Below are positions 41,908 to 50,985 of a stretch of DNA of 64,000 nucleotides, piece by piece; position 1 is the stretch's first letter, and each line of letters begins with the position of its first letter. The position numbers and the translations under genes are program-made. Origin of the DNA: Planctomycetota bacterium (GTDB taxonomy: Bacteria; Planctomycetota; Phycisphaerae; Phycisphaerales; UBA1924); the NCBI GenBank assembly GCA_018242605.1, contig JAFEBP010000009.1:124001-188000 (forward strand). The letters run 5' to 3'. The notes under the pieces are model-generated. The model saw nothing but the letters and a program-made list of their open reading frames with translations. It was not told where the DNA came from and made no database searches.

Positions 41908-42693
41908 ATGCGTAAAAGAGTTCCACAGGCAGTGGTGGCGCTGTTAGCAGCGGCCTGCGCCAGTTCAGCCTTTGCTGACGGGCGTGTCACCATCACGGAC
42001 TGCACGCTGCCCGACGGCAATAACGTGTACAACGGCACCGATGGGGCCGGCGGCGCGTTCGTCGTGACGCGCGCCACTCCCGGAGCGAACGGCGACTACA
42101 ACGGCGCCTATGGCGGCAACCTCCTTGCCAACGACGGCCGCGGCACGGGGTCCGACTCGTTCCTTTCATTCTGCATCGAATACCAGGACCACCTGAGCTT
42201 CAACACCACGTACTACACGCAGATCTCCGACTCGGCGTACGACACCAGCGCCCCGGTGAACCTTCCCAACCCTGACCCGATCAGCGGCACCACGGCAAAG
42301 ATCTACAGCGAGTTCCGCTCGATCGCCAACGGCACCGCCAGCACGGTGGGCCTGTTCAACGGCTTGCTCGGTAGCTCCCTGTCGCGCGCGGAGACCACCG
42401 CGATCCAGCAGGCCATCTGGTACTCCGAACAGGAGATCAACTTCAACGACATGTCCCAATTGGCCAAGGACATCTTCAACTGGGCCGCTGCCAACAACGA
42501 CGGCGGCCTCCACGGCGTGCGTGTGCTCCGCCTGTGGGACACCTACAACGCCCAGACCGGCGAGTATTCCGGTTCGCACCAGGACGTTCTGACCTGCATC
42601 CCGCTGCCCCCCTCGGCTTACGCGGGCATGAGCACGTTCGCGGGCATCCTCGGGCTCGCGGCGATCCGTCGCCGCAAGTTCGCCGCTCAGTAA
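41908..42693 (+). CDS. Exported protein with PLPP-type sorting tail, paralogue B
   Basis: 261 residues from the ATG at 41908, with GAAAGGAA about 8 nt ahead. Signal peptide residues 1-24 (LLAAACASSAFA). The body runs DGRVTITDCTLPDGNNVYN, FLSFCIEYQDH, YSEFRSIANGTAS, WAAANNDGGLHGVRVLRLWD. The tail is CIPLPPSAYAGM, a hydrophobic helix, then IRRRKFAAQ. It differs from paralogue A mainly by a short insertion near the N-terminus with one extra Cys. No enzymatic motif. The GT2 and epimerase genes downstream are separated from it by a strong terminator. Probable exosortase substrate. Confidence 0.9.
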   Translation: MRKRVPQAVVALLAAACASSAFADGRVTITDCTLPDGNNVYNGTDGAGGAFVVTRATPGANGDYNGAYGGNLLANDGRGTGSDSFLSFCIEYQDHLSFNTTYYTQISDSAYDTSAPVNLPNPDPISGTTAKIYSEFRSIANGTASTVGLFNGLLGSSLSRAETTAIQQAIWYSEQEINFNDMSQLAKDIFNWAAANNDGGLHGVRVLRLWDTYNAQTGEYSGSHQDVLTCIPLPPSAYAGMSTFAGILGLAAIRRRKFAAQ

Positions 42694-42737
42694 TAGCTTT
42701 GCCTTCACTGGCAGCGTTATTCAGACTTGCGGTTCCG

Positions 42738-42770
42738 ACGGGAGGGCTCCCTGAGCCCTCCCGTTTTTTT
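42738..42770 (+). terminator. Rho-independent terminator of paralogue B
   Basis: A 12-bp perfect stem (ACGGGAGGGCTC) with a 3-nt loop followed by seven T residues, about 45 nt after the stop. It closely resembles the terminator of paralogue A. Confidence 0.93.
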
Positions 42771-42822
42771 CGCGGATCTCCTCGAACTCCTTGACAGAAT
42801 CCGACCGCTCGGGCAGACCACA

Positions 42823-42851
42823 CGTTCAGGATGACTGGTGTAAACTGAACG
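42823..42851. repeat. Inverted repeat, possible operator
   Basis: CGTTCAG (42823-42829) and CTGAACG (42845-42851) form perfect 7-bp arms around 15 nt. It lies about 130 nt ahead of the GT2 start, after the terminator, so it may be a regulator site for that gene pair. Confidence 0.35.
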
Positions 42852-42978
42852 CCGCGACGTCAAGTGATCGACCTGTTCTGACCGTGCCGAGCACTTCTTA
42901 CGATGACATTCCGATCTTGACGCGTCAGCAGATCTGAGATCGGGCCCCTGAGCAGGGGCGGGTTGGTGGAAAGCACAC

Positions 42979-44001
42979 ATGCGGGTGTCGGTGATCATCG
43001 TCACGTTCAGCCAGCACGATCTGCTGCGCATTTGCCTGCGCTCGGCGCAGCGGGCGATGCAGTCCGTCGACGGAGAGATCATCGTCGTTGACAACGCCAG
43101 CACCGACGCCACTCCGAAGGTCGTGGAGGAGGAGTTTCCGGGCGTGCGGCTCATCCGAAACCCCGTCAACCTCTACTACACGCGAGCGGTCAACCAGGGC
43201 ATGAGGGCGGCGAAGGGTGAGTTCGTCTACCTGCTCAACGACGATACCGAACTCGAGCCCGCGAATATCACCGAACTCCTTCAGTTCATGCAGGAGCATC
43301 CAAAGTGCGGGGTCGTCGGGCCGATGCTGAGATCACCGCAGCACGAGTACCAGGTCTCCGCGCAGCAGTTCCCCACGCCGATCCGGGAGATCCTCGGCGT
43401 GTTCGGCATCGCGCACTGGCTCCGCAACCGGAGCTGGTCGGAACCCATCCAGAAGCGATACTCGCGTCACCCGCTGCCCACCCGACGAGTCGATTGGGTG
43501 TGCGGAGGCGCCATCTTCCTTCGCCGGCGGCTCATGGAGGAACTGGGCCACCACGACGAACACTACCTGTTCTATTGCGACGATCCCGACATCGGAATGA
43601 GATCCGCGAGCGCCGGGTATGAGGTCTGGTATCTGGACCGGACCTACGTCCTTCACCACCACGGTCTCAGCACGGTCAAGACGCCCCGCAAGCTCCGGTT
43701 CGACATCATCCTCACCCGCAGCCGCAGACATTACCTGCGCAAGTTCCACGGTTGGCTCGGAATGGCCGCCGTGGAAGCCGCGTACGGCGCCGCATCGCTG
43801 CTCCGCGCGGCCAAGGCCCTGCTGACCGGGCGTCGCGAGAAGGCCGTGAAGCACTGGCTCTCGCTGCGATGCCAGTTCGAGGCCTGCCGGATGCCGCCGG
43901 AAGAGAAGCAGGCCATCGACGGCTACGCATCGTGCATATTCAACGGGCTTGGCGTGCCGAGCCCCAACGTACACTCGCCCCAGGCACAGACTGTCCAATG
44001 A
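42979..44001 (+). CDS. Family 2 glycosyltransferase (rhamnosyltransferase-like)
   Basis: 340 residues with GGTGGAAAG ahead of the ATG. MRVSVIIVTFSQHDLL, IIVVDNASTDATPKV and LLNDDTELEP (the DxD site near 91) define the GT2 domain. WVCGGAIFLRRRLMEELG and FYCDDPDIGMR are acceptor-side signatures of the WcaA/rhamnosyltransferase group. The C-terminal 80 residues are basic and helical. It precedes the epimerase gene by 17 nt, and the two form a small plus-strand operon between the two large polysaccharide loci. Which locus it serves is unknown. Confidence 0.92.
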   Translation: MRVSVIIVTFSQHDLLRICLRSAQRAMQSVDGEIIVVDNASTDATPKVVEEEFPGVRLIRNPVNLYYTRAVNQGMRAAKGEFVYLLNDDTELEPANITELLQFMQEHPKCGVVGPMLRSPQHEYQVSAQQFPTPIREILGVFGIAHWLRNRSWSEPIQKRYSRHPLPTRRVDWVCGGAIFLRRRLMEELGHHDEHYLFYCDDPDIGMRSASAGYEVWYLDRTYVLHHHGLSTVKTPRKLRFDIILTRSRRHYLRKFHGWLGMAAVEAAYGAASLLRAAKALLTGRREKAVKHWLSLRCQFEACRMPPEEKQAIDGYASCIFNGLGVPSPNVHSPQAQTVQ

Positions 44002-44018
44002 ACGCCAGGAGATGACGC

Positions 44019-45011
44019 ATGCCCGTATTGGTCACCGGAGGAGCCGGATTCATGGGATCGCACGTCGCGGACGACCTGATCCGCGAGGGCCACGATGTCG
44101 TCGTGCTCGACGATCTGAGCGGAGGTTTCGTCGAGAATGTCCCGGACAAGGCGACGTTCGTTGAGGGATCTATCCTCGACAACGAGCTCATCCTGCGACT
44201 GTTCTTGCAGTACCGCTTCGACTACGTCTTCCATCTCGCGGCGTACGCGGCCGAGGGGCTCAGCCATTTTATCCGCCGGTTCAACTACCACAACAACCTG
44301 GTCGGCAGCATCAACCTGATCAACGCCTCTGTGAACAGCGGGGTCAAGTGCTTCGTGTTCACCTCCTCGATCGCCGTGTACGGCCGCAACCAGGTGCCCA
44401 TGCTCGAGTCGACCACGCCGCTGCCCGAGGACCCCTACGGCGTGTCCAAGTACGCTGTTGAACTCGACCTGCGCAGCGCACACGAGATGTTCGGCCTCAA
44501 CTCCGTGATCTTCCGCCCCCACAACGTCTACGGCGAGCGGCAAAACATCGGCGACAAGTACCGCAACGTCATCGGCATCTTCATGAACCAGATCATGCAG
44601 GGCAAGCCGCTCACCGTCTTCGGCGACGGCGAGCAGACCCGCGCGTTCAGCTATATCGCCGATGTCGCCCCAGTCATCGCGCGCGCACCGTTCGTTCCCG
44701 CGGCCCAAAACCGTGTATTCAACGTCGGGGCTGACCAGCCCTACTCGGTCAACGAGCTGGCGCGAGTGGTCTCCAAAGCCATGGGCGCCAAGGCCGAGGT
44801 GGTGCACCTGCCGCCCCGCAACGAAGTGGTCCACGCCTACAGCAACCACGACGCGGCCCGGAGCGTCTTCAATCCCGGAAAGCCTGTGACGCTGGAGGAA
44901 GGGATCGAACGAATGGCCTCATGGGCGAAACGGATCGGCTCCAAGCGCAGCAAGGCGTTCACCGAGATCGAGATTCCCCGCAACATGCCGCCTTCGTGGC
45001 TGGCCCGTTGA
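44019..45011 (+). CDS. NAD-dependent sugar epimerase (GalE-like SDR)
   Basis: 330 residues with AGGAG 9 nt ahead of the ATG. NAD site LVTGGAGFMGSHVAD; VVLDDLSGGFVENV; active-site region TSSIAVYG and YGVSKYAVEL with the Tyr-x3-Lys pair; RPHNVYGERQNIGD; GDGEQTRAFSYIAD. This pattern is that of UDP-glucose or UDP-GlcNAc 4-epimerases. It is distinct in sequence from the other epimerase in the window (13769). It probably supplies a galacto-configured sugar to one of the polysaccharides. Convergent with the decarboxylase gene, 67 nt away. Confidence 0.92.
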   Translation: MPVLVTGGAGFMGSHVADDLIREGHDVVVLDDLSGGFVENVPDKATFVEGSILDNELILRLFLQYRFDYVFHLAAYAAEGLSHFIRRFNYHNNLVGSINLINASVNSGVKCFVFTSSIAVYGRNQVPMLESTTPLPEDPYGVSKYAVELDLRSAHEMFGLNSVIFRPHNVYGERQNIGDKYRNVIGIFMNQIMQGKPLTVFGDGEQTRAFSYIADVAPVIARAPFVPAAQNRVFNVGADQPYSVNELARVVSKAMGAKAEVVHLPPRNEVVHAYSNHDAARSVFNPGKPVTLEEGIERMASWAKRIGSKRSKAFTEIEIPRNMPPSWLAR

Positions 45012-45078
45012 CACCATTGCTCCGTCGCTCGGATCAACCCGGTCGCGACGCGCAGCGGTTCTCTTGAATCGCAATCGA

Positions 45079-46536
45079 TCACACCGACCCCGCGATGAGG
45101 CTCCAGGTCTCCCGGACATGGCGTTCCTGGGTCAGCGTTCCGCTGATCGCCATGCGGATCACTAGGTGCGCCGGTTCGCCATCCACTGCGGGAGTGGTGG
45201 TGTGGGTGAGATACGCGCGGCCGCCGGAGTTGATGCGGTCCATGAGGGCCTTCGTCGCCGCGTCGCCGCCCTCACGAAGGCGGAAGCACACCAGATTCAC
45301 AGTGCGCGGTGCGGCCAGAACGAAGCGGGCGTCGGCGTTGATCCAGGATTCCACGAGTTGCGCCAAACGGATGTGCTCGCGGATGTAGGCCTCAAGCCCG
45401 TCCAGGCCGTAATGACGCATCACGAACCAGAGCTTGAGCGCACGGAACCGACGGCCCAGAGGGATGTGCCAATCGCGGTAGTCGACGACCGCACCCGACT
45501 CGGTCGCGGCGTTGCGCAGGTACTCCGGAGAGATCGACAGAGCGCGGGTGACATCATCGCGGCGGGCGACCCAGAGGCAACCGCAATCAAAGTTGGTCAG
45601 GAGCCACTTGTGGGGGTTGAAGCACAGTGAATCAACGTGCTCGACCCCACGCAACATCCAGCGATGCTCCTCGCAGATACAGGCAGCGCCGCTGTGCGCC
45701 GCGTCGACGTGGAGCCAGGCGGAAGGTGCGGCGCCGCGAAGGACCTGGGCGATATCAGCGATCGGATCAACAGCGGTGACCCCGGTGGTGCCGACGGTGG
45801 CGCAGACGTAGAACGGGGTCTTCCCGGAGGCGAGATCATCGCGGATCGCCGCCTCAAGGGCGTCGGGGCGCATCCGGAAATCCTTGCCCACGGAGATCAT
45901 GCGGACAGCGGAGTGATCGCCCGGACCCTTGGCGATGCCGGCGATCATCGCGGCCTTCACGACGGAGGAGTGAGCCTGCGAAGACGCGTACGCGACGAGA
46001 TTCCCCATGTGGGTGCGAGCGCGAGCCGCGAGCATGGCGATGAGCGTTGATTCGCTGGCGGTGCCGGCGATGACCCCGCCCCCCGTTCCGCCGCTCTGGA
46101 AGAGAAAGCGGTCGGGCAGACCGATCGCGGCGCCGAGCCAATCCATCATGCGCTGCTCGACCTCGGTGCACGCGGGGCTGGTGGCCCAGAGCATGCCCTG
46201 CACGCCCAGGCCGGCGCAGATGAAATCGGCGATGACCGCGGGGCCGGAGGCGTTGGCGGAGAAGAACGCGTAAAAGTTCGGGTGCTGCCAATGCGTCAGA
46301 CCGGGCATCACAATCCGGTCCAGGTCTGCGAAGATGGCGTCCCACTCGTGTGCGTCGGAGGATCGCGGGGCTCGCGTTGGCAGTTGCGAGGCGATCTCCC
46401 CGGGCTTGACGCCAGAAAGCACCGGACGCTTCTCCACATTCTCCCAGTAGTCGGCGATCCAATCCGCGGCACGGTGCGCCAGCTCGCGAAACTGGTCGCC
46501 CGAAAGGTGCTTGGGGGCGTTGGAGGGCGTGGACAT
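45079..46536 (-). CDS. Group II PLP-dependent amino-acid decarboxylase (aromatic-L-amino-acid type)
   Basis: 485 residues from the ATG at 46536; an upstream extension is open but unlike the family. PLP Lys310 lies in FNPHKWLL, HVDAAHSG has the ring-nitrogen Asp278, and SSQAHSSV carries the stacking His189. The N-terminal LTHWQHPNFYAFFSAN is typical of the aromatic-amino-acid, histidine and phenylacetaldehyde branch. These soluble homodimers decarboxylate tryptophan, tyrosine or DOPA to the amine. No transporter or amine-pathway gene lies beside it; it sits alone between two polysaccharide clusters. A terminator-like hairpin lies 69 nt before its start. The exact substrate is not readable. Confidence 0.93.
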   Translation of the reverse strand: MSTPSNAPKHLSGDQFRELAHRAADWIADYWENVEKRPVLSGVKPGEIASQLPTRAPRSSDAHEWDAIFADLDRIVMPGLTHWQHPNFYAFFSANASGPAVIADFICAGLGVQGMLWATSPACTEVEQRMMDWLGAAIGLPDRFLFQSGGTGGGVIAGTASESTLIAMLAARARTHMGNLVAYASSQAHSSVVKAAMIAGIAKGPGDHSAVRMISVGKDFRMRPDALEAAIRDDLASGKTPFYVCATVGTTGVTAVDPIADIAQVLRGAAPSAWLHVDAAHSGAACICEEHRWMLRGVEHVDSLCFNPHKWLLTNFDCGCLWVARRDDVTRALSISPEYLRNAATESGAVVDYRDWHIPLGRRFRALKLWFVMRHYGLDGLEAYIREHIRLAQLVESWINADARFVLAAPRTVNLVCFRLREGGDAATKALMDRINSGGRAYLTHTTTPAVDGEPAHLVIRMAISGTLTQERHVRETWSLIAGSV

Positions 46537-46604
46537 GCGAGGATGGTTCGCCGCGGCGGGAACGGAAAGGTGTCCGCATATGGCCAAATCGTCGTATCCG
46601 ACGC

Positions 46605-46649
46605 GAGCAAAAAAGAAGACAGCGGCTCTCTCTCCAGGGAGCCGCTGTC
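46605..46649 (-). terminator. Rho-independent terminator or attenuator
   Basis: In the minus direction an 11-bp perfect stem (GACAGCGGCTC) with a 10-nt loop is followed by TTCTTTTTT. It ends the ArnT-like gene transcript, or attenuates transcription into the decarboxylase. Confidence 0.88.
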
Positions 46650-46718
46650 ATTCGCTTTGGCACACCGGCGGTCTCTCCTCCGTCGGTGCGCCGAACTAAC
46701 GGGCGGAAACTAAGGGTA

Positions 46719-46748
46719 AGTTTACCTAGATGGGGTCCCCGCAATCAA
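46719..46748 (-). promoter_or_regulatory. Possible promoter of the decarboxylase gene
   Basis: In the minus direction TTGATT, 18 nt, then TAAACT, with an AT-rich flank. Transcription would start upstream of the two hairpins, giving a leader of about 175 nt. Confidence 0.35.
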
Positions 46749-46836
46749 CCCCAAAACCGCGAAATCGAGGCAAAAATGAGGTGCGTCATGCTTGTTTGTA
46801 TTTTGAATGGTATTTCATGGGGGTGGAATTACCCAC

Positions 46837-48336
46837 CTAATTGGGTATCACTGGCGATTGGTAACAACTAAAGGTGAAATTATGGGCGGACCCACTGAAT
46901 AGGGCAATTTGCGAATTCTTGATCAGCTTCGCGTCTTGGAAGAGCGCGAGCTCGGATCGGGACAGATCTCGTGGCGGCGGGTCGTGGCGAAGGACGAGAT
47001 AACTGCCCGAAGGTGGGAGCGCTGGCGCAGGCGGAGATGCGCGACCCGTTGACCAAGGAATCCAACGGACGCGGATCGGTTGTCCGCGGGCAACGGCCCT
47101 CTCGCGGGCGTACCACAGGACTTCCGGACGCTGATCGATCATCTCATCGGCCCACAATTCCGCGGGACCTTTCAAAAGCTCACCCAGCGCCAGGCCTGCG
47201 GCGCGGCCGCTGGTCACCTCTCCGCGACGGCGTTCGACCCAAGCACTCACGGCGAGAGCCGCGACGGTCAGGCACAGTGCGCCGATGATGGCGGCGCGGC
47301 GGGCTCGCGGCAGGGCGAGGCGCGAAGGTGCGATGCCCTGATACACCCGCACGTGAACGAACGCGACGCAGATGGGCAGTAGCGTCGCGGCGGGCATCGC
47401 GTAGCGGTTGTTCGACACACCCAGAATCGTGTACAAGACGATCGACAGCGCACAAGTCCACGCGATGGCGCGGCCTCGTTCATCGCGGCGAGGGTCGACG
47501 CCCGGTAGCGTCGGGATCATGAAGAGAGCGGCGCTGTGCGGAAGCGCCGCGGCAATGACGACGAACGGCAACGCGGCGATTTTCGCGATCGCGTCGTGCT
47601 TCCAGAGGAAACGGGTGGGCGGTTCGATGATCGCCGGCGTGCCGATCTCCTGAAGTCGACGCCAAGCAAGGAAGGCGTAGATCGATGCGAGCGACAGCGC
47701 GATGACGATGGCAACCCAGAGTTCGGGACGGCGCAAGAGCCGCCAGTTGCGTCGCGCCAGGCATGGGCCCAGCGCCGCCGCGACCACGCAGGGCATCCCA
47801 GCGGGCCCCTTGGCGAAGATCATGGCAGCGATCCAAAGCGCGAGCATCGCCGCGGCGGGCACGCCGCGCCGCACGCCCAGCAGCACCTCAATCGAGAGAA
47901 GACACGCCGCAAGGGTGAAGAAGTTGTGAAGGGCCTCGATCTCGGCGCTGCGGGCCGGCTCCCAGAACCACGGCGTGAGCACAAAGGCGACCCCGGCGAC
48001 GAGGCCGGCGCTACCCCCGAACCATCGGCGGGCGGTGGTGCAGCACAGCACAGCGGCGCCAACCGACGAGGCGATCGAAACAAATCTCGCGGCGAACTCG
48101 GTGGCGCCGAAGAGCGAAGATGACGCGGCGATGGCCCACACCATGCCGGGAGGCTTGCGCATGTACGGCTGTTCGAACATGCGCGGCACCAGCCAATCCC
48201 CGTGCCCGAGCATCTCCCACGCCGGTATCGCACGGTGGCCCTCGCTCATCGAAAGCCCCGACGACCACGAGCCTGGCAGGAAAACCAGGAGAGCGAAGAG
48301 AGCGACGATCGCGGCGTGTGTGCGCGTGCGGTTCAA
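46837..48336 (-). CDS. ArnT/PMT-like integral membrane glycosyltransferase (GT-C)
   Basis: 499 residues from a TTG at 48336; no ATG lies nearby in frame. About eleven hydrophobic helices. The first loop has MSEGHRAIPAWEML and MRKPPGMVWAIAA, the pattern of GT83/ArnT-like enzymes in which an acidic residue of loop 1 is catalytic, followed by TPWFWEPARSAEIEAL. Such enzymes move a sugar from a polyprenyl-phosphate carrier to an acceptor outside the inner membrane, for example lipid A or a polymer. It is the last gene of the ABC-type polysaccharide cluster, 24 nt after the GT2-GT4 fusion. Confidence 0.85.
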   Translation of the reverse strand: MNRTRTHAAIVALFALLVFLPGSWSSGLSMSEGHRAIPAWEMLGHGDWLVPRMFEQPYMRKPPGMVWAIAASSSLFGATEFAARFVSIASSVGAAVLCCTTARRWFGGSAGLVAGVAFVLTPWFWEPARSAEIEALHNFFTLAACLLSIEVLLGVRRGVPAAAMLALWIAAMIFAKGPAGMPCVVAAALGPCLARRNWRLLRRPELWVAIVIALSLASIYAFLAWRRLQEIGTPAIIEPPTRFLWKHDAIAKIAALPFVVIAAALPHSAALFMIPTLPGVDPRRDERGRAIAWTCALSIVLYTILGVSNNRYAMPAATLLPICVAFVHVRVYQGIAPSRLALPRARRAAIIGALCLTVAALAVSAWVERRRGEVTSGRAAGLALGELLKGPAELWADEMIDQRPEVLWYARERAVARGQPIRVRWIPWSTGRASPPAPALPPSGSYLVLRHDPPPRDLSRSELALFQDAKLIKNSQIALFSGSAHNFTFSCYQSPVIPN

Positions 48337-48360
48337 GACGCGGGAAGCGTACCGGGGGAG

Positions 48361-50877
48361 TCAGGTCTTGGCGGGCCGCTTGTTGGCGGGGTTGACGCTG
48401 ACACCGTTGGTGTGATTGAAGCCGTCGTCCTCGTGCGCGGGGAGTGTTCCATACCTCCGTAACGCATAGACCCGGTATGCGCCGGTGGCTTTGACAGCCT
48501 GGATGAACTTGTACGAACGGCTGCTCTTGAGGCGAGCGAGCTTCTGCTCCGCGGGCTCGTTGGGGTCGGCGAGTTCCCATTGGGGTCCCCACCGCCACCG
48601 CGCGATCACCCGGTAAATCGGGTTGCGCTTCGCGGACTGGACGAGATTGAAGAACCGACTCCGCTGGATGCCGGCGAGTTCCACCTCCGCATGCGAAGCG
48701 CCGGAAACGGCCGGCGCGGGCGAGGGGCTGGCGGCGCCAACGGTTTGCCGCAGGCGTTCACGCTCACTCCAGAGTTGGTCCGCGACCGAGTGCAGACGCT
48801 GATATTCAACCGCTCGGACGGCCAACTCGTGGCCCAGACCTGGGGGGATCGCCGGACGTGGCTGGGTGTCGCGGAGTTCGATGGCGCGCTGGAGGAGCGA
48901 GTCGAGCCGTTCGCCCATGTGCTTGAGCTGGAAGTGGTCGGCGATGCGGCGGCGGCCGATCTCGCCGATGCGCCGGGCCAGCGAAGGGTCAGCGACGATG
49001 GGGGCCAGAGCGTCGGTGTACGCCGCGGCTTCGGCCTCGGGGGTCGATCGCGGGATCAACACCCCGCACTCCGGCGTCACCAGTTCCTTCTGCCCGCCCA
49101 CATCGGCGCCGACGATGGCCAGACCGGCGGCCATCGCCTCGAAAATCGCGAGGGAGATGCCCTCCCACAGCGACGGGAGAAAGAAGATGTCGGAAGCGGC
49201 CATCAGCGCCCGCATGCGCGCGTTCGGAACCGCGCCCAGGAACTTCACGCAATCGTCCAGGTCATTGCGGGAAACGAACTCCTGGAGCCAAGGGCGGTCG
49301 ACACCATCGCCGGCAACGAGAGCGACGAACTTGCGGCCGCGGGCGCGCAGCGCGAGCATGGTCTGCGCAAATACCCGAGGCTGCTTCTGATCGCAGATGC
49401 GTCCGGCGTAGAGAATGACGGCGATGTCGGGATCCAGGTTGAGTTGCCGGCGCACGGAGGCGCGCTGATCGGCGTCGGGCTTCCACTCCTCGCAGTCCTC
49501 GTTGGTGTTGCAGACCTCGATGCGGGCGGGGTCGCCCCCCCGCGAAGTCATCCACGACTTGAGGTGATTGGAGGAGACAATGTTCAGGTCGAGTTGCTCC
49601 TGGCACGCCGCGGCGTAGCGCGGGTACCCGCCGTTCTTCCAATACTCCTCTTCCATGTGGCAGTAGTCGGCGTACGCCGGGCCGGGACAGACGGAGCGGA
49701 GATAGGGCAGAATGAGGTACCCCAACTCGCTGTTGGTGGTGAGCACGACATCCGGGGAGCGCGTCTCGATGAGGTAACGGATGAAGGCCGGACGATCCGC
49801 GGGGCGAAGGAAGTTCGGAGTGACAAAGACGTCGGGCGTGAGGGCGGTGAACTGAGCCATCCAAACCGAGTCGCCCGGGAGCGTCGTGACGACGGTAATC
49901 TCCCAGCCACGCGCTTTGAGTTGCTCGATCGCGCGAAGATTGAACTTGTCGGCGCCGCCCATGGTGAGCCAGGGGACGATGAGCAGCAGGCGTCGGCCGT
50001 GCTTGGCGAGCGGGTTCTCGAGCGGGAGCGACTCGCGGACATTCTCGTACGGGGCGGGGGTCGCGGGCACGCAGGTTGGGAACGTATCGGCGGTGAGGTC
50101 GGGGTAGCGTTCCCTCAATCTCGCGGCGAAAGCCCGCTGTCGCTCTCCACCGTCCCAATCCTGCCACACGTCGGCGTGGTTCGGGCGGCGCCGGTACCAG
50201 GCCAGATGCTCGGGGATCGTCCCTCCCCAGCGACCCTTGGAGGCCATCCTGATCCACAGGTCCCAATCCTCCATGCCGCCGACAATTGATTCATCAAAGC
50301 CGCCGACGTCCAGGAACGCGTCGCGGCGGATCATGGCCATGATGGTGGCGACATTTTCACGCAGCATCCGCGGACCGTCGTGGAATCCGCATTTCCACAG
50401 GTGGCTCTTGTACGCGAAACCGACCGTCCACGCCTGCACAAAGTCGCAGCGCGGGTGAGAGGCCAGGAACCACGCTGCTTTCTCCAGCAGCGTGGGCTCG
50501 ATAAGGTCGTCGGCATCGAGTTGAAAGACCAGCGGTGCGCGGGCGGCGCGGATGCCGGCGTTTCGGCCGCCGCCAGGGCCGATGTTGATCGGAAGGTCGA
50601 TGACGCGGATGCGAGGGTCGCGGCCGCGATACTCGGCGAGCATCGCCAACGACTCGGGGTTGGTCGAACCGTCATTGACGATGACCCACTCAAAGTTCTG
50701 GAGCGACTGCGCGAAAACGCTCAGGGCCGTCTCATGAAATACCGGGCCCGTGTTGTAGAACGGGGTGATAATCGACACCGCCGGATCGCGGGGCCCGCCG
50801 AGCATGGAGTAGCCAAAGCCGGCTCGCTTGGGCGACGCGGGTGTGTTATCGAAATCTGGCTGGCGCGGGTCGATCAT
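48361..50877 (-). CDS. Bifunctional GT2-GT4 glycosyltransferase
   Basis: 838 residues, two glycosyltransferase domains. Residues about 30-270 are GT2: VSIITPFYNTGPVFHE, WVIVNDGSTNPESL and LDADDLIEP as the metal site. Residues about 305-690 are GT4 with a GT-B fold: LLIVPWLTMGGADKFNLR, ILYAGRICDQKQPRVFA and EGISLAIFEAMAAGLAIVG with the E-x7-E motif. After residue 750 two diverged tail repeats occur (RSRFFNLVQSAKRNPIYRV and SRSYKFIQAVKATGAYRVY). Fusions of this kind build the repeating backbone of ABC-exported O-polysaccharides. It lies after the double methyltransferase, so extension and termination functions are encoded together. Confidence 0.93.
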   Translation of the reverse strand: MIDPRQPDFDNTPASPKRAGFGYSMLGGPRDPAVSIITPFYNTGPVFHETALSVFAQSLQNFEWVIVNDGSTNPESLAMLAEYRGRDPRIRVIDLPINIGPGGGRNAGIRAARAPLVFQLDADDLIEPTLLEKAAWFLASHPRCDFVQAWTVGFAYKSHLWKCGFHDGPRMLRENVATIMAMIRRDAFLDVGGFDESIVGGMEDWDLWIRMASKGRWGGTIPEHLAWYRRRPNHADVWQDWDGGERQRAFAARLRERYPDLTADTFPTCVPATPAPYENVRESLPLENPLAKHGRRLLLIVPWLTMGGADKFNLRAIEQLKARGWEITVVTTLPGDSVWMAQFTALTPDVFVTPNFLRPADRPAFIRYLIETRSPDVVLTTNSELGYLILPYLRSVCPGPAYADYCHMEEEYWKNGGYPRYAAACQEQLDLNIVSSNHLKSWMTSRGGDPARIEVCNTNEDCEEWKPDADQRASVRRQLNLDPDIAVILYAGRICDQKQPRVFAQTMLALRARGRKFVALVAGDGVDRPWLQEFVSRNDLDDCVKFLGAVPNARMRALMAASDIFFLPSLWEGISLAIFEAMAAGLAIVGADVGGQKELVTPECGVLIPRSTPEAEAAAYTDALAPIVADPSLARRIGEIGRRRIADHFQLKHMGERLDSLLQRAIELRDTQPRPAIPPGLGHELAVRAVEYQRLHSVADQLWSERERLRQTVGAASPSPAPAVSGASHAEVELAGIQRSRFFNLVQSAKRNPIYRVIARWRWGPQWELADPNEPAEQKLARLKSSRSYKFIQAVKATGAYRVYALRRYGTLPAHEDDGFNHTNGVSVNPANKRPAKT

Positions 50878-50985
50878 CCGCGAGGGTCTCCTCCGGTGTT
50901 TCCTGGTCCCCTACGGACTCCGGGAGCAATGGTACTCGCGCGGGCGCAAGACTTCGATTCGGGCGATGGCCGGTCGTCGCCCCGG

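Larger units (their letters stand above)
46537..46836. other. Leader/intergenic region with two hairpins upstream of the decarboxylase
   Basis: 300 nt between two minus-strand genes. In the minus direction it holds a promoter-like pair (TTGATT and TAAACT, 46719-46748), an imperfect hairpin near 46662-46693 and a strong terminator at 46605-46649. The upstream half is AT-rich. No gene is supported. Confidence 0.55.

Noticed and set aside
48580..50289. Plus-strand open frame of 569 codons, and another at 53951-55258
   Set aside because: Opposite the GT2-GT4 fusion and Wzt, both with complete catalytic motifs.
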